From assembly GCF_026240095.1 (NCBI RefSeq), contig NZ_JAPIVG010000001.1, forward strand, positions 186,001-250,000: a stretch of DNA of 64,000 bases, read 5' to 3'. The notes beneath the pieces are model-generated. The model made no database searches and was not told the DNA's origin. It saw only the letters and a list, made by a program, of their open reading frames with translations. Source of the stretch: Pedobacter sandarakinus. Lineage in GTDB: Bacteria; Bacteroidota; Bacteroidia; Sphingobacteriales; Sphingobacteriaceae. Positions 9,141 through 18,257 of the stretch are shown piece by piece. Position 1 is the stretch's first letter. Every line of letters begins with the position of its first letter. A program made the position numbers and the translations under genes.

Positions 9141-9821
9141 TTACTCAAAAATAGTAAGGTTGTTCTGGTTGCTCATGATAATTTTATCGGTGAGCCCTAC
9201 AAAAAGCCCATGCGCAAGCAAGCCATCAATATTGTTTAATTGGTTAGAAAGTGTCTTCGGGTTTTCAATAAAGCCAAAATCTACATCAACAATATAATTG
9301 CCGTTATCTGTAACATAAGCAAGTTGCTGTTCAAATCGTTGTACTGGCTTTGCATTCAGGCTTGTTATTTGACCGATAACATATTGAAACGCCGCCGGAA
9401 TTACTTCAACGGGGAGGGTGAAAGCGCCCAATTGGCTTACTCTTTTGCTGGCATCAGTAACGATTATTCTATTTTTACTTAATGAAGCTAGGATCTTTTC
9501 TCTAAATAAAGCCCCGCCCCCACCTTTTATTAAATTTAAAGACTCGGTAAATTCATCCGCACCATCGATACTGACATCGATATGGGCCACTTCGCCCAGG
9601 TTTAATAATTCTATACCCAAAGATTTAGCCAGCCCTTCTGTGCGAATGGAACTCCCTACAGCCTTGATCGACAAGCCTTCTGAAACAAGTTTACCCAGCT
9701 CCTTTATGGCATAAGTTGCGGTAGATCCTGTGCCCAGTCCCACAATATCGCCATCTTTCACAAACTTCACCGCAGCTTTTGCCGCTGCTAACTTATCTGC
9801 ATCTTGCTGGCTTTTATCCAT
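9141..9821 (-). CDS. rpiA: Ribose-5-phosphate isomerase A
   Basis: 226 aa from the ATG at 9821 (MDKSQQDADKLAA), the usual RpiA length. A longer reading from a TTG at 9896 is possible, but it would start upstream of the -7 box at 9849 and adds a non-family tail, so I reject it. Signature motifs are GLGTGSTATYAI (phosphate loop), SIDGADEF, KGGGGALFREKI (catalytic Glu and Lys) and DGLLAHGLF. It interconverts ribose 5-phosphate and ribulose 5-phosphate in the cytoplasmic pentose phosphate pathway. It appears monocistronic. Confidence 0.96.
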   Translation of the reverse strand: MDKSQQDADKLAAAKAAVKFVKDGDIVGLGTGSTATYAIKELGKLVSEGLSIKAVGSSIRTEGLAKSLGIELLNLGEVAHIDVSIDGADEFTESLNLIKGGGGALFREKILASLSKNRIIVTDASKRVSQLGAFTLPVEVIPAAFQYVIGQITSLNAKPVQRFEQQLAYVTDNGNYIVDVDFGFIENPKTLSNQLNNIDGLLAHGLFVGLTDKIIMSNQNNLTIFE

Positions 9822-9848
9822 CTGTAACTTCTTATTTTTTGTATCAAA

Positions 9849-9856
9849 CAAAGATA
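9849..9856 (-). promoter_or_regulatory. -7 box of the rpiA promoter
   Basis: Minus-strand TATCTTTG is an exact TAnnTTTG match 27 nt upstream of the rpiA ATG at 9821. The -33 region is T-rich (TTTTCG about 17 nt upstream) without a perfect TTG. Its place supports the shorter rpiA start. Confidence 0.6.
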
Positions 9857-9910
9857 GCCTAAATTCTAAAACGAAAAAAAATTCATCATGAGGCAATAAT
9901 TAAGAATTAC

Positions 9911-9984
9911 AGCGTTTATATAACTGAGAGCGTTAATTTAGATGACGGGGATACTGCAACTTGCGGGATCCCCGTTTCTTTTTT
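9911..9984 (+). ncRNA. Copy B of the repeated small-RNA-like element with terminator
   Basis: This shares the GCGTTTAT..ACTGAGAGCG..GACGGGGATACTGC body with copy A at 8457 and ends in the same GGGGAT/ATCCCC stem and T tract, with a different loop (GCAACTTGCGG). The outer AAACGCTC/GAGCGTTT pairing of copy A is not clearly present. It is transcribed away from rpiA and toward the 3' end of the TonB receptor gene, so on plus it has no coding partner. The identity of function is unknown. Confidence 0.45.
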
Positions 9985-10036
9985 ACCTCGTTTTTTATTT
10001 TATTGAACAATTTGTTATTCCCTTCTAAGAACCCAC

Positions 10037-12382
10037 TTAGAACCTGCCAACTAGGCTGATACCATAAGTTTTAGGATTGCCAAGGTGGGCTGCACCAAAA
10101 TCATACGCATAATCTACATAAGTTTCGTTAGCCAGGTTTCTTCCCCAAAAAAACAAATCGAACTTTTTAGCGGTTAAGCCAACCTTAGCATTATAAACGG
10201 AATAACCTTTCTGCTGTATTTGATTCGCCAAATCGAAAACCTGATTTCCGGTAAAAAACATTTCTCCCCGAGCTAACAAATTTACATGACTACTTTTATC
10301 AAGATCGTATGTATATTGGAAAGCCAACATGGATGTTGTTTGTGGGGTAAAGATTTGCCTGTTGCCATCAAAATTTACTTGTTGACCATCTTTAACCAGG
10401 ATTAATGATTGATATGTAGCATCGGTATAGCCAAAATTATAATCAACACTTAAGCCTTTTGCAGGCTTGGCAGATAATTCTAGGTCGAATCCCTTGCTAT
10501 CTAACTTACCTGCATTTCGGGTGGTGGTTAATGCATCTGGAAGAATTAAGACCGGAATTTGCGCATCGGTTACCTGGATATAAAAAGCGGCGACATTTAA
10601 GCTTACACGCTGGTTAAAAAATATATTTTTTGAACCAAACTCTATGTTGTTACTGTACTCTGGTTTGTAGCTATCTAATGGCTTAGCGGTTGGGTCTGAA
10701 GCCAACTGCGTAATGCCTCCGGCACGATAGCCCCTTGTATAGCTGGCGTAAAGCTGATTTTGGTTTGCAAGTGCGTAACTTAAACTAAACTTGGGCGATA
10801 TGGCGTTAAAATTTGCTCTTGCAGCAGTATCTCCTTGGGTTACAATGGGATCCATACCGGGGATGAGGTATTCGCCAGAGGCTGTAAGTTTTTTATGTTC
10901 ATAATCGTATCTCAAACCAGCAGTGGCTGATAGCTTTTCTGAAAGTTGATAGGTAAGTTGCCCAAATGCAGCCAGCCCAATACCATTACCCGAATTGATA
11001 TTTATAGCCGTGGTATTCGGAACTGCGCCAAATAGTGCGCCATCATTACCAAAATACGTACCTTGTTTTACCGGGTTATGCTGATAAAAACCATATAATC
11101 CAGCAACCCATTTTAACTTAGACTCGGCTGATGCTGGCGAAGTAAACTTAAATTCCTGGGTATAAACCTGAACCCTATTGTAATCTTTTCCGTAGTTATT
11201 TACCACCGAAACAATGTCAGCAGGAGAAAAATCGCCATCTAGAGGATCCTTGTAGAATCTGTAATTAGATTGATAAGCGGATGTGCTATTGAAATTGAAA
11301 TTGCTTCCCGCATAGTTTGCAGATAGTGATGCATTGAAAAGATTATCGACCATTTCGGCGGTGGAATTTTGGCTTAACCGAAATGGATTATTCAGCGCAT
11401 CTGCTGATGAGGCAACCAAAGGAAAGGTGCCATCATTTCTGTTTTCGTTGTGTTTAACATTTAAAGTAATATCAAACGTTGATGAAGCAAGAAACTTTAA
11501 ATAGTAGTTACCCAAAAAACTATGGCGATTGTCGAATTTCGTATTATTATATTCGTTGGTATAAAAACCATCCTGCTTGTTAAACAACGCTGCAGCACCA
11601 AAAAACAATTTATCTTTTATAATTGGTGTGCGAATACCGATACTATAGCGTTGCTGATTATAATTTCCAATATCAACACCAGCAAAACCAGAGGTATAAT
11701 TATTAGGCTGTTTGGTAATAATGTTAATTACCCCGCCCATCGCATTTCTACCATATAGCGTTCCTTGTGGACCTCGTAAAACTTCAATTCTTTCTATATC
11801 GAACAAATTAGCAATGTAAGTATCTAAACTGAATTGGTTAACGCCATCTATGTAGGTTGCAATCGCCGGATCGTAGGAAGTAGTACCGATACCTCTAACG
11901 GCAGTGACATTCCTGCCATCCCCAGGGCTACTGCTAAATAAATTTGGCACCAATGTGCTTAAATCCTTAGTGTTTTGGATGCGATAATTTGTAATCTGTT
12001 GAGCCGAAAAAGTCGTTATACTTGCAGGCACCCTTAAAGCCTCCTCTTCTGTTTTCTGTGCGCTTACTACAACTTCATCTAATTTAAGGTCTTGCGCTGC
12101 TAAAACAACACTAAGGGGTTGGTTATTATAAACAATAACACTGGTGGCATAACCTACAGCGCTAAATTTCACCCTTACTTTACCAGGTGTTGCGAGCGTA
12201 AACCGAAAATTACCTTCTTGATCAGTGATCGCGGAAATATTAGTATTTAAAACCTGCACAGTCACATTTGCAAGCCCTTCGTTATTAATGTTCTTTACGG
12301 TACCCGACAAATCATTTTGTTGTGCATTCGCTGCAAAACAAGCCAATAAGCATATGCTAATGGCCATTATAGTCCTTTTCAT
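10037..12382 (-). CDS. TonB-dependent outer-membrane receptor (not SusC type)
   Basis: 781 aa from the ATG at 12382 (MKRTIMAISICLLACFAANAQ), which gives a proper signal peptide. The longer reading starts with TTG inside a hairpin and is rejected. A carboxypeptidase-regulatory-like domain spans about 25-105, then the plug with VPASITTFSAQQI, AVRGIGTTSYDP, RIEVLRGPQGTLYGRNAMGGVINI, and a 22-strand type barrel ending ISLVGRF. The plug is of the siderophore/vitamin/small-solute type rather than SusC. The substrate is unknown. The DUF1080 and cytochrome genes lie just upstream on the same strand, so an oxidised sugar or iron compound is conceivable. A hairpin stands 23-52 nt before its ATG. Confidence 0.88.
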   Translation of the reverse strand: MKRTIMAISICLLACFAANAQQNDLSGTVKNINNEGLANVTVQVLNTNISAITDQEGNFRFTLATPGKVRVKFSAVGYATSVIVYNNQPLSVVLAAQDLKLDEVVVSAQKTEEEALRVPASITTFSAQQITNYRIQNTKDLSTLVPNLFSSSPGDGRNVTAVRGIGTTSYDPAIATYIDGVNQFSLDTYIANLFDIERIEVLRGPQGTLYGRNAMGGVINIITKQPNNYTSGFAGVDIGNYNQQRYSIGIRTPIIKDKLFFGAAALFNKQDGFYTNEYNNTKFDNRHSFLGNYYLKFLASSTFDITLNVKHNENRNDGTFPLVASSADALNNPFRLSQNSTAEMVDNLFNASLSANYAGSNFNFNSTSAYQSNYRFYKDPLDGDFSPADIVSVVNNYGKDYNRVQVYTQEFKFTSPASAESKLKWVAGLYGFYQHNPVKQGTYFGNDGALFGAVPNTTAININSGNGIGLAAFGQLTYQLSEKLSATAGLRYDYEHKKLTASGEYLIPGMDPIVTQGDTAARANFNAISPKFSLSYALANQNQLYASYTRGYRAGGITQLASDPTAKPLDSYKPEYSNNIEFGSKNIFFNQRVSLNVAAFYIQVTDAQIPVLILPDALTTTRNAGKLDSKGFDLELSAKPAKGLSVDYNFGYTDATYQSLILVKDGQQVNFDGNRQIFTPQTTSMLAFQYTYDLDKSSHVNLLARGEMFFTGNQVFDLANQIQQKGYSVYNAKVGLTAKKFDLFFWGRNLANETYVDYAYDFGAAHLGNPKTYGISLVGRF

Positions 12383-12404
12383 CTTATATTTTAAAATTTT
12401 AAAA

Positions 12405-12434
12405 AAAACGGTTAGCGTTTCCACCAACCGTTTT
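12405..12434 (-). terminator. Hairpin between the cytochrome gene and the TonB receptor
   Basis: On minus, AAAACGGTTGG..CTAACCGTTTT plus a run of eight T gives a strong intrinsic terminator for the gene ending at 12453. It ends only 22 nt before the receptor ATG at 12382, so the receptor either depends on readthrough or has a promoter overlapping the hairpin. Confidence 0.75.
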
Positions 12435-12452
12435 AACAACTAAACTGAATTA

Positions 12453-14420
12453 TTATTTACCTAATGAGTTGATCCAAGCTGCAATTTTTAATGCTTCTGC
12501 TTTGGTAACTTGAGGCATCGGCGGCATCTCGGTTGAATATCCAGGCCAATTTTGTGGTTGTGGATTGTGAATTAACTGATAAATTTTTTCAGAAGAATAC
12601 TTGCGTTTAGCAATTTCTACGAATGGCGGGCCGATTTGCCTTTTTGTTTGGTTATGGCAGGCTAAGCAAGTATTTTTAGTAAGCAACCCTTCTACTTCCT
12701 TAAATGTTGGTGCTTTAGCTACCGTTGCATTGATAGCTTTGCTCCCTGCTGCTCCCTTAGCCTCTGGTTTGGTGCCAGTTGTAGCTTTGGGTATTGCACT
12801 TTTGCTCACTGCCTTTGTGTTGGTTACTAGGCTGCTGTTTTTGGTGCTTAACTCATTTTGGCCCAATTTTGACCCATCTGGAATTTGATTTAAAGTGTAA
12901 TAAGCTACCGGATGAATGAGTGAATAAAAACCACTTTGAGACCTAACTCCATCCAACGTTAAAGTATGAATATAGTACTGACGAAGGTTAGGAATAACTA
13001 GACGAGCTTTCAAACCATCAGCAGAAACCTTTACACCAGAAATTTTTAGTTTTTCTGTATTTACCGGAGGGGAACCATAAACCGGGTGGTATTTGTAGAT
13101 GAAGCTTTCTGCATTGTATGAAGCCAAATCCTCTGCAGATTTACGATCTACAGGCATGGTAAATTCCACTTCAAAGCCATCTGGCATTGCCCTTACTGCT
13201 TTCATTTCAAAAGGCATTGCTTTATTGTAGACCATTCTTTCTAGACCTTCATTGGCATCGCCTGCAGATCCCCATCCACGGTTGGTTTCGCCAACAAACA
13301 ATGATCCGTCAGTTCCCCATTCCAGGCGTAATACACCAGACCGGAATCCTTTTCTAAATAAAAAGGCTGCACCCTGCTCTTCACCTTTTACCGTTTCCAG
13401 AAAAACCCTCGAGATAATACTCATCCCCTGATCGCCAACCAGAATTTGACCGGCGAAAGGCCCGAAGGTATTGGCAGGAATCTTAACAGGTTCTGATGAT
13501 GAGATCCCCAGGATGCCATAAGGCAACCATACAGAAGGCAAACGTAATTCCGGAAAAGTTTTCTTCATTTCGAAAAGGGTCTTAAAATTTTCGTTAACCC
13601 TATTTTCAGGCTTAATGTACCTTCCCTGCTCATTTTTAAGCCGGCGTTCATCCATTTGCGAGTAGAAGAAATCTGATTGCAATTTTACAGGCGAATTCGG
13701 AAGATTTGTCCATCTTAAGCTAGCGGGATGTCCCATAAAATCTCCTTTGTTTACTTTCCACAATCCACCAGATCCAACCCAGTCGCCCTGGTTTTCGGTG
13801 AAATAAAATTGACCGTCGATACTTCCAATACCTGCTGGCGAGCGAAAACCTGCTGCATAGGGAGTCATTTTTCCATCTTCAGTAATGTTCATTGCCCAGC
13901 CACGCATAGGCACTCTGCTTTCGGCTCTCCACCATTCCTCATCGCCGAAGGCTACGTTTCCTGTTACCATAAAAGTACCATCAGAAATTAACTTCGGCCC
14001 AAAACTATATTCATGATAATGCCCACTTAAAGGCCAGGCATAAACGGTTTCATAAACATCGGCTTTACCATCCTGATCTTTATCTACCAACTTGGTTAAC
14101 TCGCCACGCTGTGCCACGAAAAGTGCTCCGTTTTTATATGCAATGCCTAAAATTTCATGCAATCCATAAGCAAATCGACGCCAGTATGGCTTTGCGCTGG
14201 TTGGATTTTCTACCACGTAAACCTCGCCACGGCGGGTTGAAAGGGCCAAATCTCCATTTGTGAGGGTAACTAAACCGCCAACCTCCAAAATTGGTCCTTC
14301 TGGTACCCTAACTTTACTTACTTTGAAAAAGTCTTCTTCCTTTGGCGTTTCTTGTGCATAACTAACAGAAAAGCTAAACCCTAAAGCCAGTATTGCTAAT
14401 TTTTTTAATGTGTTTCTCAT
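12453..14420 (-). CDS. Secreted beta-propeller dehydrogenase-like protein with C-terminal cytochrome c
   Basis: 655 aa. The signal peptide ends about FSVSYAQ. Residues about 30-400 resemble the six-bladed glucose/sorbosone dehydrogenase-type propeller (GGLVTLTNGDLALSTRRGEVYV, DKDQDGKAD, FRSPAGIGS, LFVGETNRGWGS). A Lys/Ala/Thr-rich linker at about 530-570 leads to a mono-haem cytochrome c with CLACH at 585-589 and Met632 or Met635 in EMPPMP as the likely axial ligand. An oxidative periplasmic role passing electrons to haem fits. Homologues commonly sit with DUF1080 proteins, as here, where the partner is 12 nt upstream. The electron donor sugar is not determinable, and the propeller may be structural rather than PQQ-binding. 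Confidence 0.75.
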   Translation of the reverse strand: MRNTLKKLAILALGFSFSVSYAQETPKEEDFFKVSKVRVPEGPILEVGGLVTLTNGDLALSTRRGEVYVVENPTSAKPYWRRFAYGLHEILGIAYKNGALFVAQRGELTKLVDKDQDGKADVYETVYAWPLSGHYHEYSFGPKLISDGTFMVTGNVAFGDEEWWRAESRVPMRGWAMNITEDGKMTPYAAGFRSPAGIGSIDGQFYFTENQGDWVGSGGLWKVNKGDFMGHPASLRWTNLPNSPVKLQSDFFYSQMDERRLKNEQGRYIKPENRVNENFKTLFEMKKTFPELRLPSVWLPYGILGISSSEPVKIPANTFGPFAGQILVGDQGMSIISRVFLETVKGEEQGAAFLFRKGFRSGVLRLEWGTDGSLFVGETNRGWGSAGDANEGLERMVYNKAMPFEMKAVRAMPDGFEVEFTMPVDRKSAEDLASYNAESFIYKYHPVYGSPPVNTEKLKISGVKVSADGLKARLVIPNLRQYYIHTLTLDGVRSQSGFYSLIHPVAYYTLNQIPDGSKLGQNELSTKNSSLVTNTKAVSKSAIPKATTGTKPEAKGAAGSKAINATVAKAPTFKEVEGLLTKNTCLACHNQTKRQIGPPFVEIAKRKYSSEKIYQLIHNPQPQNWPGYSTEMPPMPQVTKAEALKIAAWINSLGK

Positions 14421-14431
14421 CTCAATCTCAA

Positions 14432-15841
14432 TTAAAACAAAATGGTATAATTTAAGGCATTGCCAATGGCAGCAACCAACTCTTTCTTTCCGTCAACCTC
14501 TCTTATAACAGGTTTTTCAGAACCTTCAGCAAGTTGAATATAATAAGCTTTATCACCTATTAAATACAAACCTTTAGCTACCTCCTCAATATCAGGCGCT
14601 GTAGCCAATAAGAAATATAAATCTTTTGATGGCTTGTCTACCGTTACCGTTCTGGTTACCCCTTGTCCGTTTTCCATTATTTTAATTGCATCAGTAACAT
14701 AAGCACCATAAATCATATATTTAAATTCTGGTCGCTCTTGTTTATCTAACACGTAGCCTTTTGTTCTAAAACCAGTTCCTGCAGTATCAGGATTCCAGGC
14801 AGCTTTACTGCTGGCTAATTTTGCGATAGCTAATATCGGTTTGCTTGTAAAACGTGTAATGCTTCCTAACGGGCGAGATGTTCCATTTCCCCTTCCATCG
14901 AACATGGGCGTAGCATCTATAAATTCGCCGTGCCAGCCTTGCAAAAGCGTCCCGTTATCCAGATCGTAGCTATATGCCACTTTCTCTGGGCCACCTACGG
15001 AAATTGCATGTACAGATCTTACTCCCGGAACAACATCAACAAAACTTCTAAGCATATTATTACTAGCAGCATCAATATAAATTGGATCTGCTCCGCCGCC
15101 TTGGTTAGTTTTAGGTATTTCTGAAAGCGCAGTAATCTGAATATTCCTGAACGCAACAGCACCGTGGTCGCCTTGTAAACGAAGTGGCCCTTTAGCTATT
15201 TCTGCTCCTGCTGCGCCACGCGTTGCTCCGAAAAGCTCTACATTTTCATGAATGGTTACGCCGTTAAGTTCAACGGTTACCATTTTTGCATTTTGGATTT
15301 TTTTTCCGCTACTATCAAATTTCGGAGCCTGAAAAACAATTTTGATGTGTTGCCATAAGCCCGGCGCCTTGCTGGTATTTTGGCGAGGTGCCAGTCCTCC
15401 AAAGCCTTTCTCAGCTTCAGGTTTCGTATCATCCCAGCGCTGATAAATGCCCCCATTATTTGACGAAGAGGCTGTCTTCAATCCCCAGGCATCATCGATT
15501 TGGATCTCATAATTCCCTTGTAGATAAATGCCGGAATTTGATCCCTTAGCAACAAGATAGTCTAGTTCTAGCGCAACATCGCCATACTCGGCAAGGGTAT
15601 ACAAGTCCGATCCGGCTTTTTTCGCTGATGATTGATTGACCAAAACCCCCTCGCCTTTGCTTGTCTTTAAAGTATTCTCGCTATTGATATCAGCGGAGAC
15701 ATTTCCAGCAATAGACCAGGAATTTCCAGGGTTTTTAAAAGCAGATAGATCTTTAAGATCCAGGCGTTGGCCGTAAGCCAAAAGAGTTCCGCTTAACCAG
15801 AGTATGGCTGCGAAACCCGCCTTCGAGACGTTCAATTTCAT
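14432..15841 (-). CDS. DUF1080 (3-keto-disaccharide hydrolase family) secreted protein
   Basis: 469 aa with a signal peptide ending about LLAYGQ. Residues about 35-235 match DUF1080: a concanavalin-like beta sandwich with GDVALELDYLVAKGSNSGIYLQGNYEIQIDD, GGIYQ, GLWQHIKIVFQAP and GPLRLQGDHGAVAFRNI. Some DUF1080 proteins hydrolyse 3-keto-glycosides. Residues about 245-469 form a second, all-beta region that I cannot name, one that recurs in proteins paired with haem-c propeller proteins. It is the first gene of a two-gene unit with the cytochrome (12-nt gap). The GH92 terminator separates it from the mannosidase upstream. Confidence 0.8.
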   Translation of the reverse strand: MKLNVSKAGFAAILWLSGTLLAYGQRLDLKDLSAFKNPGNSWSIAGNVSADINSENTLKTSKGEGVLVNQSSAKKAGSDLYTLAEYGDVALELDYLVAKGSNSGIYLQGNYEIQIDDAWGLKTASSSNNGGIYQRWDDTKPEAEKGFGGLAPRQNTSKAPGLWQHIKIVFQAPKFDSSGKKIQNAKMVTVELNGVTIHENVELFGATRGAAGAEIAKGPLRLQGDHGAVAFRNIQITALSEIPKTNQGGGADPIYIDAASNNMLRSFVDVVPGVRSVHAISVGGPEKVAYSYDLDNGTLLQGWHGEFIDATPMFDGRGNGTSRPLGSITRFTSKPILAIAKLASSKAAWNPDTAGTGFRTKGYVLDKQERPEFKYMIYGAYVTDAIKIMENGQGVTRTVTVDKPSKDLYFLLATAPDIEEVAKGLYLIGDKAYYIQLAEGSEKPVIREVDGKKELVAAIGNALNYTILF

Positions 15842-15885
15842 ATTTGGTTTGTGTGTTTAGCCCTTTAAAGGCTTTAAAATATAAA

Positions 15886-15914
15886 CCGATTGGAAAGCTA
15901 TGCCCTCCAATCGG
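15886..15914 (-). terminator. Terminator after GH92 gene
   Basis: The minus-strand 9-bp stem CCGATTGGA/TCCAATCGG is followed by TTTATATTTT. It ends the mannosidase/BSP unit and lies 45 nt before the DUF1080 start codon. Confidence 0.72.
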
Positions 15915-15923
15915 CACTGTTTT

Positions 15924-18212
15924 TTATTTCTCCGTTGATAAAGAGTAAGGGAAATCAATCGGATTTGAACCCCTTGCCTTATTTGGACTTGCCGCCATGT
16001 TGAAATTTAGCACTGCACCTTTCTGCAGGCCACTGTGGCTAATCCAGTTTTTGGAATAAGGCTTACCGTTCATTTGCAACGATTGTACATAACGATTGCT
16101 GTCGCTATTTGCTGCTGCATTGATTACAACCGTTTTTCCGTTATCTAAGGTTAAAGTAACTTTCTTAAACAAAGGCGCACCTAAAACATACTGATCTGTA
16201 GCTGGTGTTACCGGATAAAAACCCATTGCTGAGAAGACATACCAAGCTGAAGTTTGTCCGTTATCCTCATCTCCGCAGTAACCATCTGGCGTAGCTTTGT
16301 ACATCCTATTCATGGTTTCTCTTACCCAATATTGTGTTTTGTAAGGCGCACCACCGTAATTGTACAAATAAATCATGTGTTGAATAGGTTGGTTACCATG
16401 CGCATATTGACCCATGTTAGCAATCTGCATCTCTCTAATTTCGTGAATTACTCCGCCATAAGCGCTCTCATCGAAAATTGGTGGCATAGAGAATACCGAA
16501 TCCAGTTTAGTTACAAATTTTTGATGGCCACCCATCAATTTAGCTAAACCATCAATATCTTGAAATACCGACCAAGTGTAATGCCAGCTATTACCTTCTG
16601 TAAATGCGCCACCCCATTTAAATGGACTAAATGGGCTTTGGAAAGTACCATCCTCATTTTTACCCCTCATTAATCCAGATGAAGGATCGAAAAGATTTTT
16701 ATAGTTCATGGCTCTTTTCTTGTAAATATCAATCTCCGATGCAGGTTTGCCTAATGCTCTACCTAATTGATAAATGGCAAAATCATCATAAGAATACTCT
16801 AAGGTTTTTGCCGCATTTTCACTTTTCTTAACATTAAAAGGTACGTAACCTAGCTTGTTATAATACTCCACGCCATCACGACCAACAGCTTCGATAGGCC
16901 CCTCATTGTTTGCGCCATGTTTCACCGCATCCCATAAGGTTTGGATGTCGTAACCACGCAGCCCTTTGATGTAAGCGTCTGAAACCACAGATGCAGAGTT
17001 GTTACCCACCATAATGTTGGCGTAACCCGGACTGCTCCACTCTGGCAACCAACCACCTTCTTTATAATCGTTAATTAAGCCTGCTTGCATCTCCTTATTT
17101 ATAGCAGGATATACCAAGTTTAAGAATGGATATAAAGCCCTGAAGGTATCCCAAAATCCTGTACCTGCAAACATATAGCCGGGTAGTACTTGTCCGTTGT
17201 AAGGACTCCAGTGTACAACTTTGTTGTTAGCATCTAACTCGTACAACTTGTTCGGGAAGAACAATGTACGGTATAAACAAGAATAGAAAGTACGGGTTTG
17301 ATCTACCGAGCCACCTTCTACGGAAATTTTGCTTAACGTTTTGTTCCAAATGGCTCTGCCTTTTGCTTTTGTTGCATCAAAACCATCGTTAGCCACTTCT
17401 CTCTTTAAATTCAAATCTGCTTGCTCAAAGCTGATGAACGATGATGCTACTTTAGCTGTAACCTGTTCACCTTTAGCGGTTTTGAAACCGATGATAGCAC
17501 CACTATGGTCGCTTTCCAGTTCCAGCTCATCATCTTTAAGTTTATTTCCGCTCCAAGTCTTCGCTAGTTTGAAGTCTTTATTAAAATAAATAACAAAATA
17601 GTTTTTAAAATTTTTCGGTAACGGTCCGCGGGCGTATTTGGTAGTATAACCAATAATTTTACGTTCTGCCGGAATAATTTTGATGTATGAACCTTTATTT
17701 AATGCATCTACTACCACATAAGAACTATCTGTTTTCGGAAAGGTAAACCTAAACTGAGCAGCTCTTTCTGTAGGCGTAATTTCGGTAGTTACGTCTGCAT
17801 CTGCCAAATAAACACTATAATAATATGGTTTAGATACCTCTGCTTTGTGGCTAAACCAACTCGCACGCTCATCTTCGTTAAACCTCATTTTGCCAGTTAC
17901 GGGCATTATGGTAAAGGCAGCATAATCATTCATCCAAGGAGAAGGCTGATGCGTTTGTTTAAAACCCCTCATTTTATCCGCATCGTAGGTGTAAGCCCAA
18001 CCGTCGCCCATTTTTCCGGTTTGTGGCGTCCACATGTTCATTCCCCATGGCAAACCAATAGCAGGATAGGTATTTCCATTTGATAAGCTTGGCTTAGACT
18101 GTGTACCCATTAAGGGGTTGATCCAATCTACCGGATCGGTAATTTTGCCTACGGTTTGGGCAAAGCTAGCCGAAGCTGCAAAACTCAAAAAGGCAATAAA
18201 TAGTTTTTTCAT
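15924..18212 (-). CDS. GH92 alpha-mannosidase, predicted exo-alpha-1,2
   Basis: 762 aa with a signal peptide (to about SASFAQ). The N-terminal beta sandwich is followed by the (alpha/alpha)6 catalytic domain. GH92 hallmarks are FAGTGFWDTFRALYP, GGWLPEWSSPG, FTEGNSWHYTW and GYCGDEDNGQTSAWYVFSAMGFYPVTP. By spacing, Glu539 equals the general acid Glu533 of BT3990 and Asp648/Asp650 equal the Asp642/Asp644 base pair. His590-Glu591 matches the His584-Glu585 pair associated with alpha-1,2 linkage. GNQP (606-609) replaces the common GNEP. It should release mannose by Ca-dependent inversion in the periplasm. It lies 45 nt downstream of a BSP peptidase gene under a LacI-type operator. Confidence 0.93.
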   Translation of the reverse strand: MKKLFIAFLSFAASASFAQTVGKITDPVDWINPLMGTQSKPSLSNGNTYPAIGLPWGMNMWTPQTGKMGDGWAYTYDADKMRGFKQTHQPSPWMNDYAAFTIMPVTGKMRFNEDERASWFSHKAEVSKPYYYSVYLADADVTTEITPTERAAQFRFTFPKTDSSYVVVDALNKGSYIKIIPAERKIIGYTTKYARGPLPKNFKNYFVIYFNKDFKLAKTWSGNKLKDDELELESDHSGAIIGFKTAKGEQVTAKVASSFISFEQADLNLKREVANDGFDATKAKGRAIWNKTLSKISVEGGSVDQTRTFYSCLYRTLFFPNKLYELDANNKVVHWSPYNGQVLPGYMFAGTGFWDTFRALYPFLNLVYPAINKEMQAGLINDYKEGGWLPEWSSPGYANIMVGNNSASVVSDAYIKGLRGYDIQTLWDAVKHGANNEGPIEAVGRDGVEYYNKLGYVPFNVKKSENAAKTLEYSYDDFAIYQLGRALGKPASEIDIYKKRAMNYKNLFDPSSGLMRGKNEDGTFQSPFSPFKWGGAFTEGNSWHYTWSVFQDIDGLAKLMGGHQKFVTKLDSVFSMPPIFDESAYGGVIHEIREMQIANMGQYAHGNQPIQHMIYLYNYGGAPYKTQYWVRETMNRMYKATPDGYCGDEDNGQTSAWYVFSAMGFYPVTPATDQYVLGAPLFKKVTLTLDNGKTVVINAAANSDSNRYVQSLQMNGKPYSKNWISHSGLQKGAVLNFNMAASPNKARGSNPIDFPYSLSTEK

Positions 18213-18257
18213 TAGTTTATATCAATTTATATGTGTGTTTTGTATGGTTTGTATCTT

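Noticed and set aside
9141-9896. Longer rpiA reading from TTG at 9896
   Set aside because: It starts upstream of an exact -7 box (9849-9856) and adds about 25 residues absent from the family.
15924-18212. Idea that GNQP marks a phosphodiester-type GH92 lacking the general acid
   Set aside because: Spacing shows the general acid is the Glu in TEGN, which is intact; the Gln is at another position.
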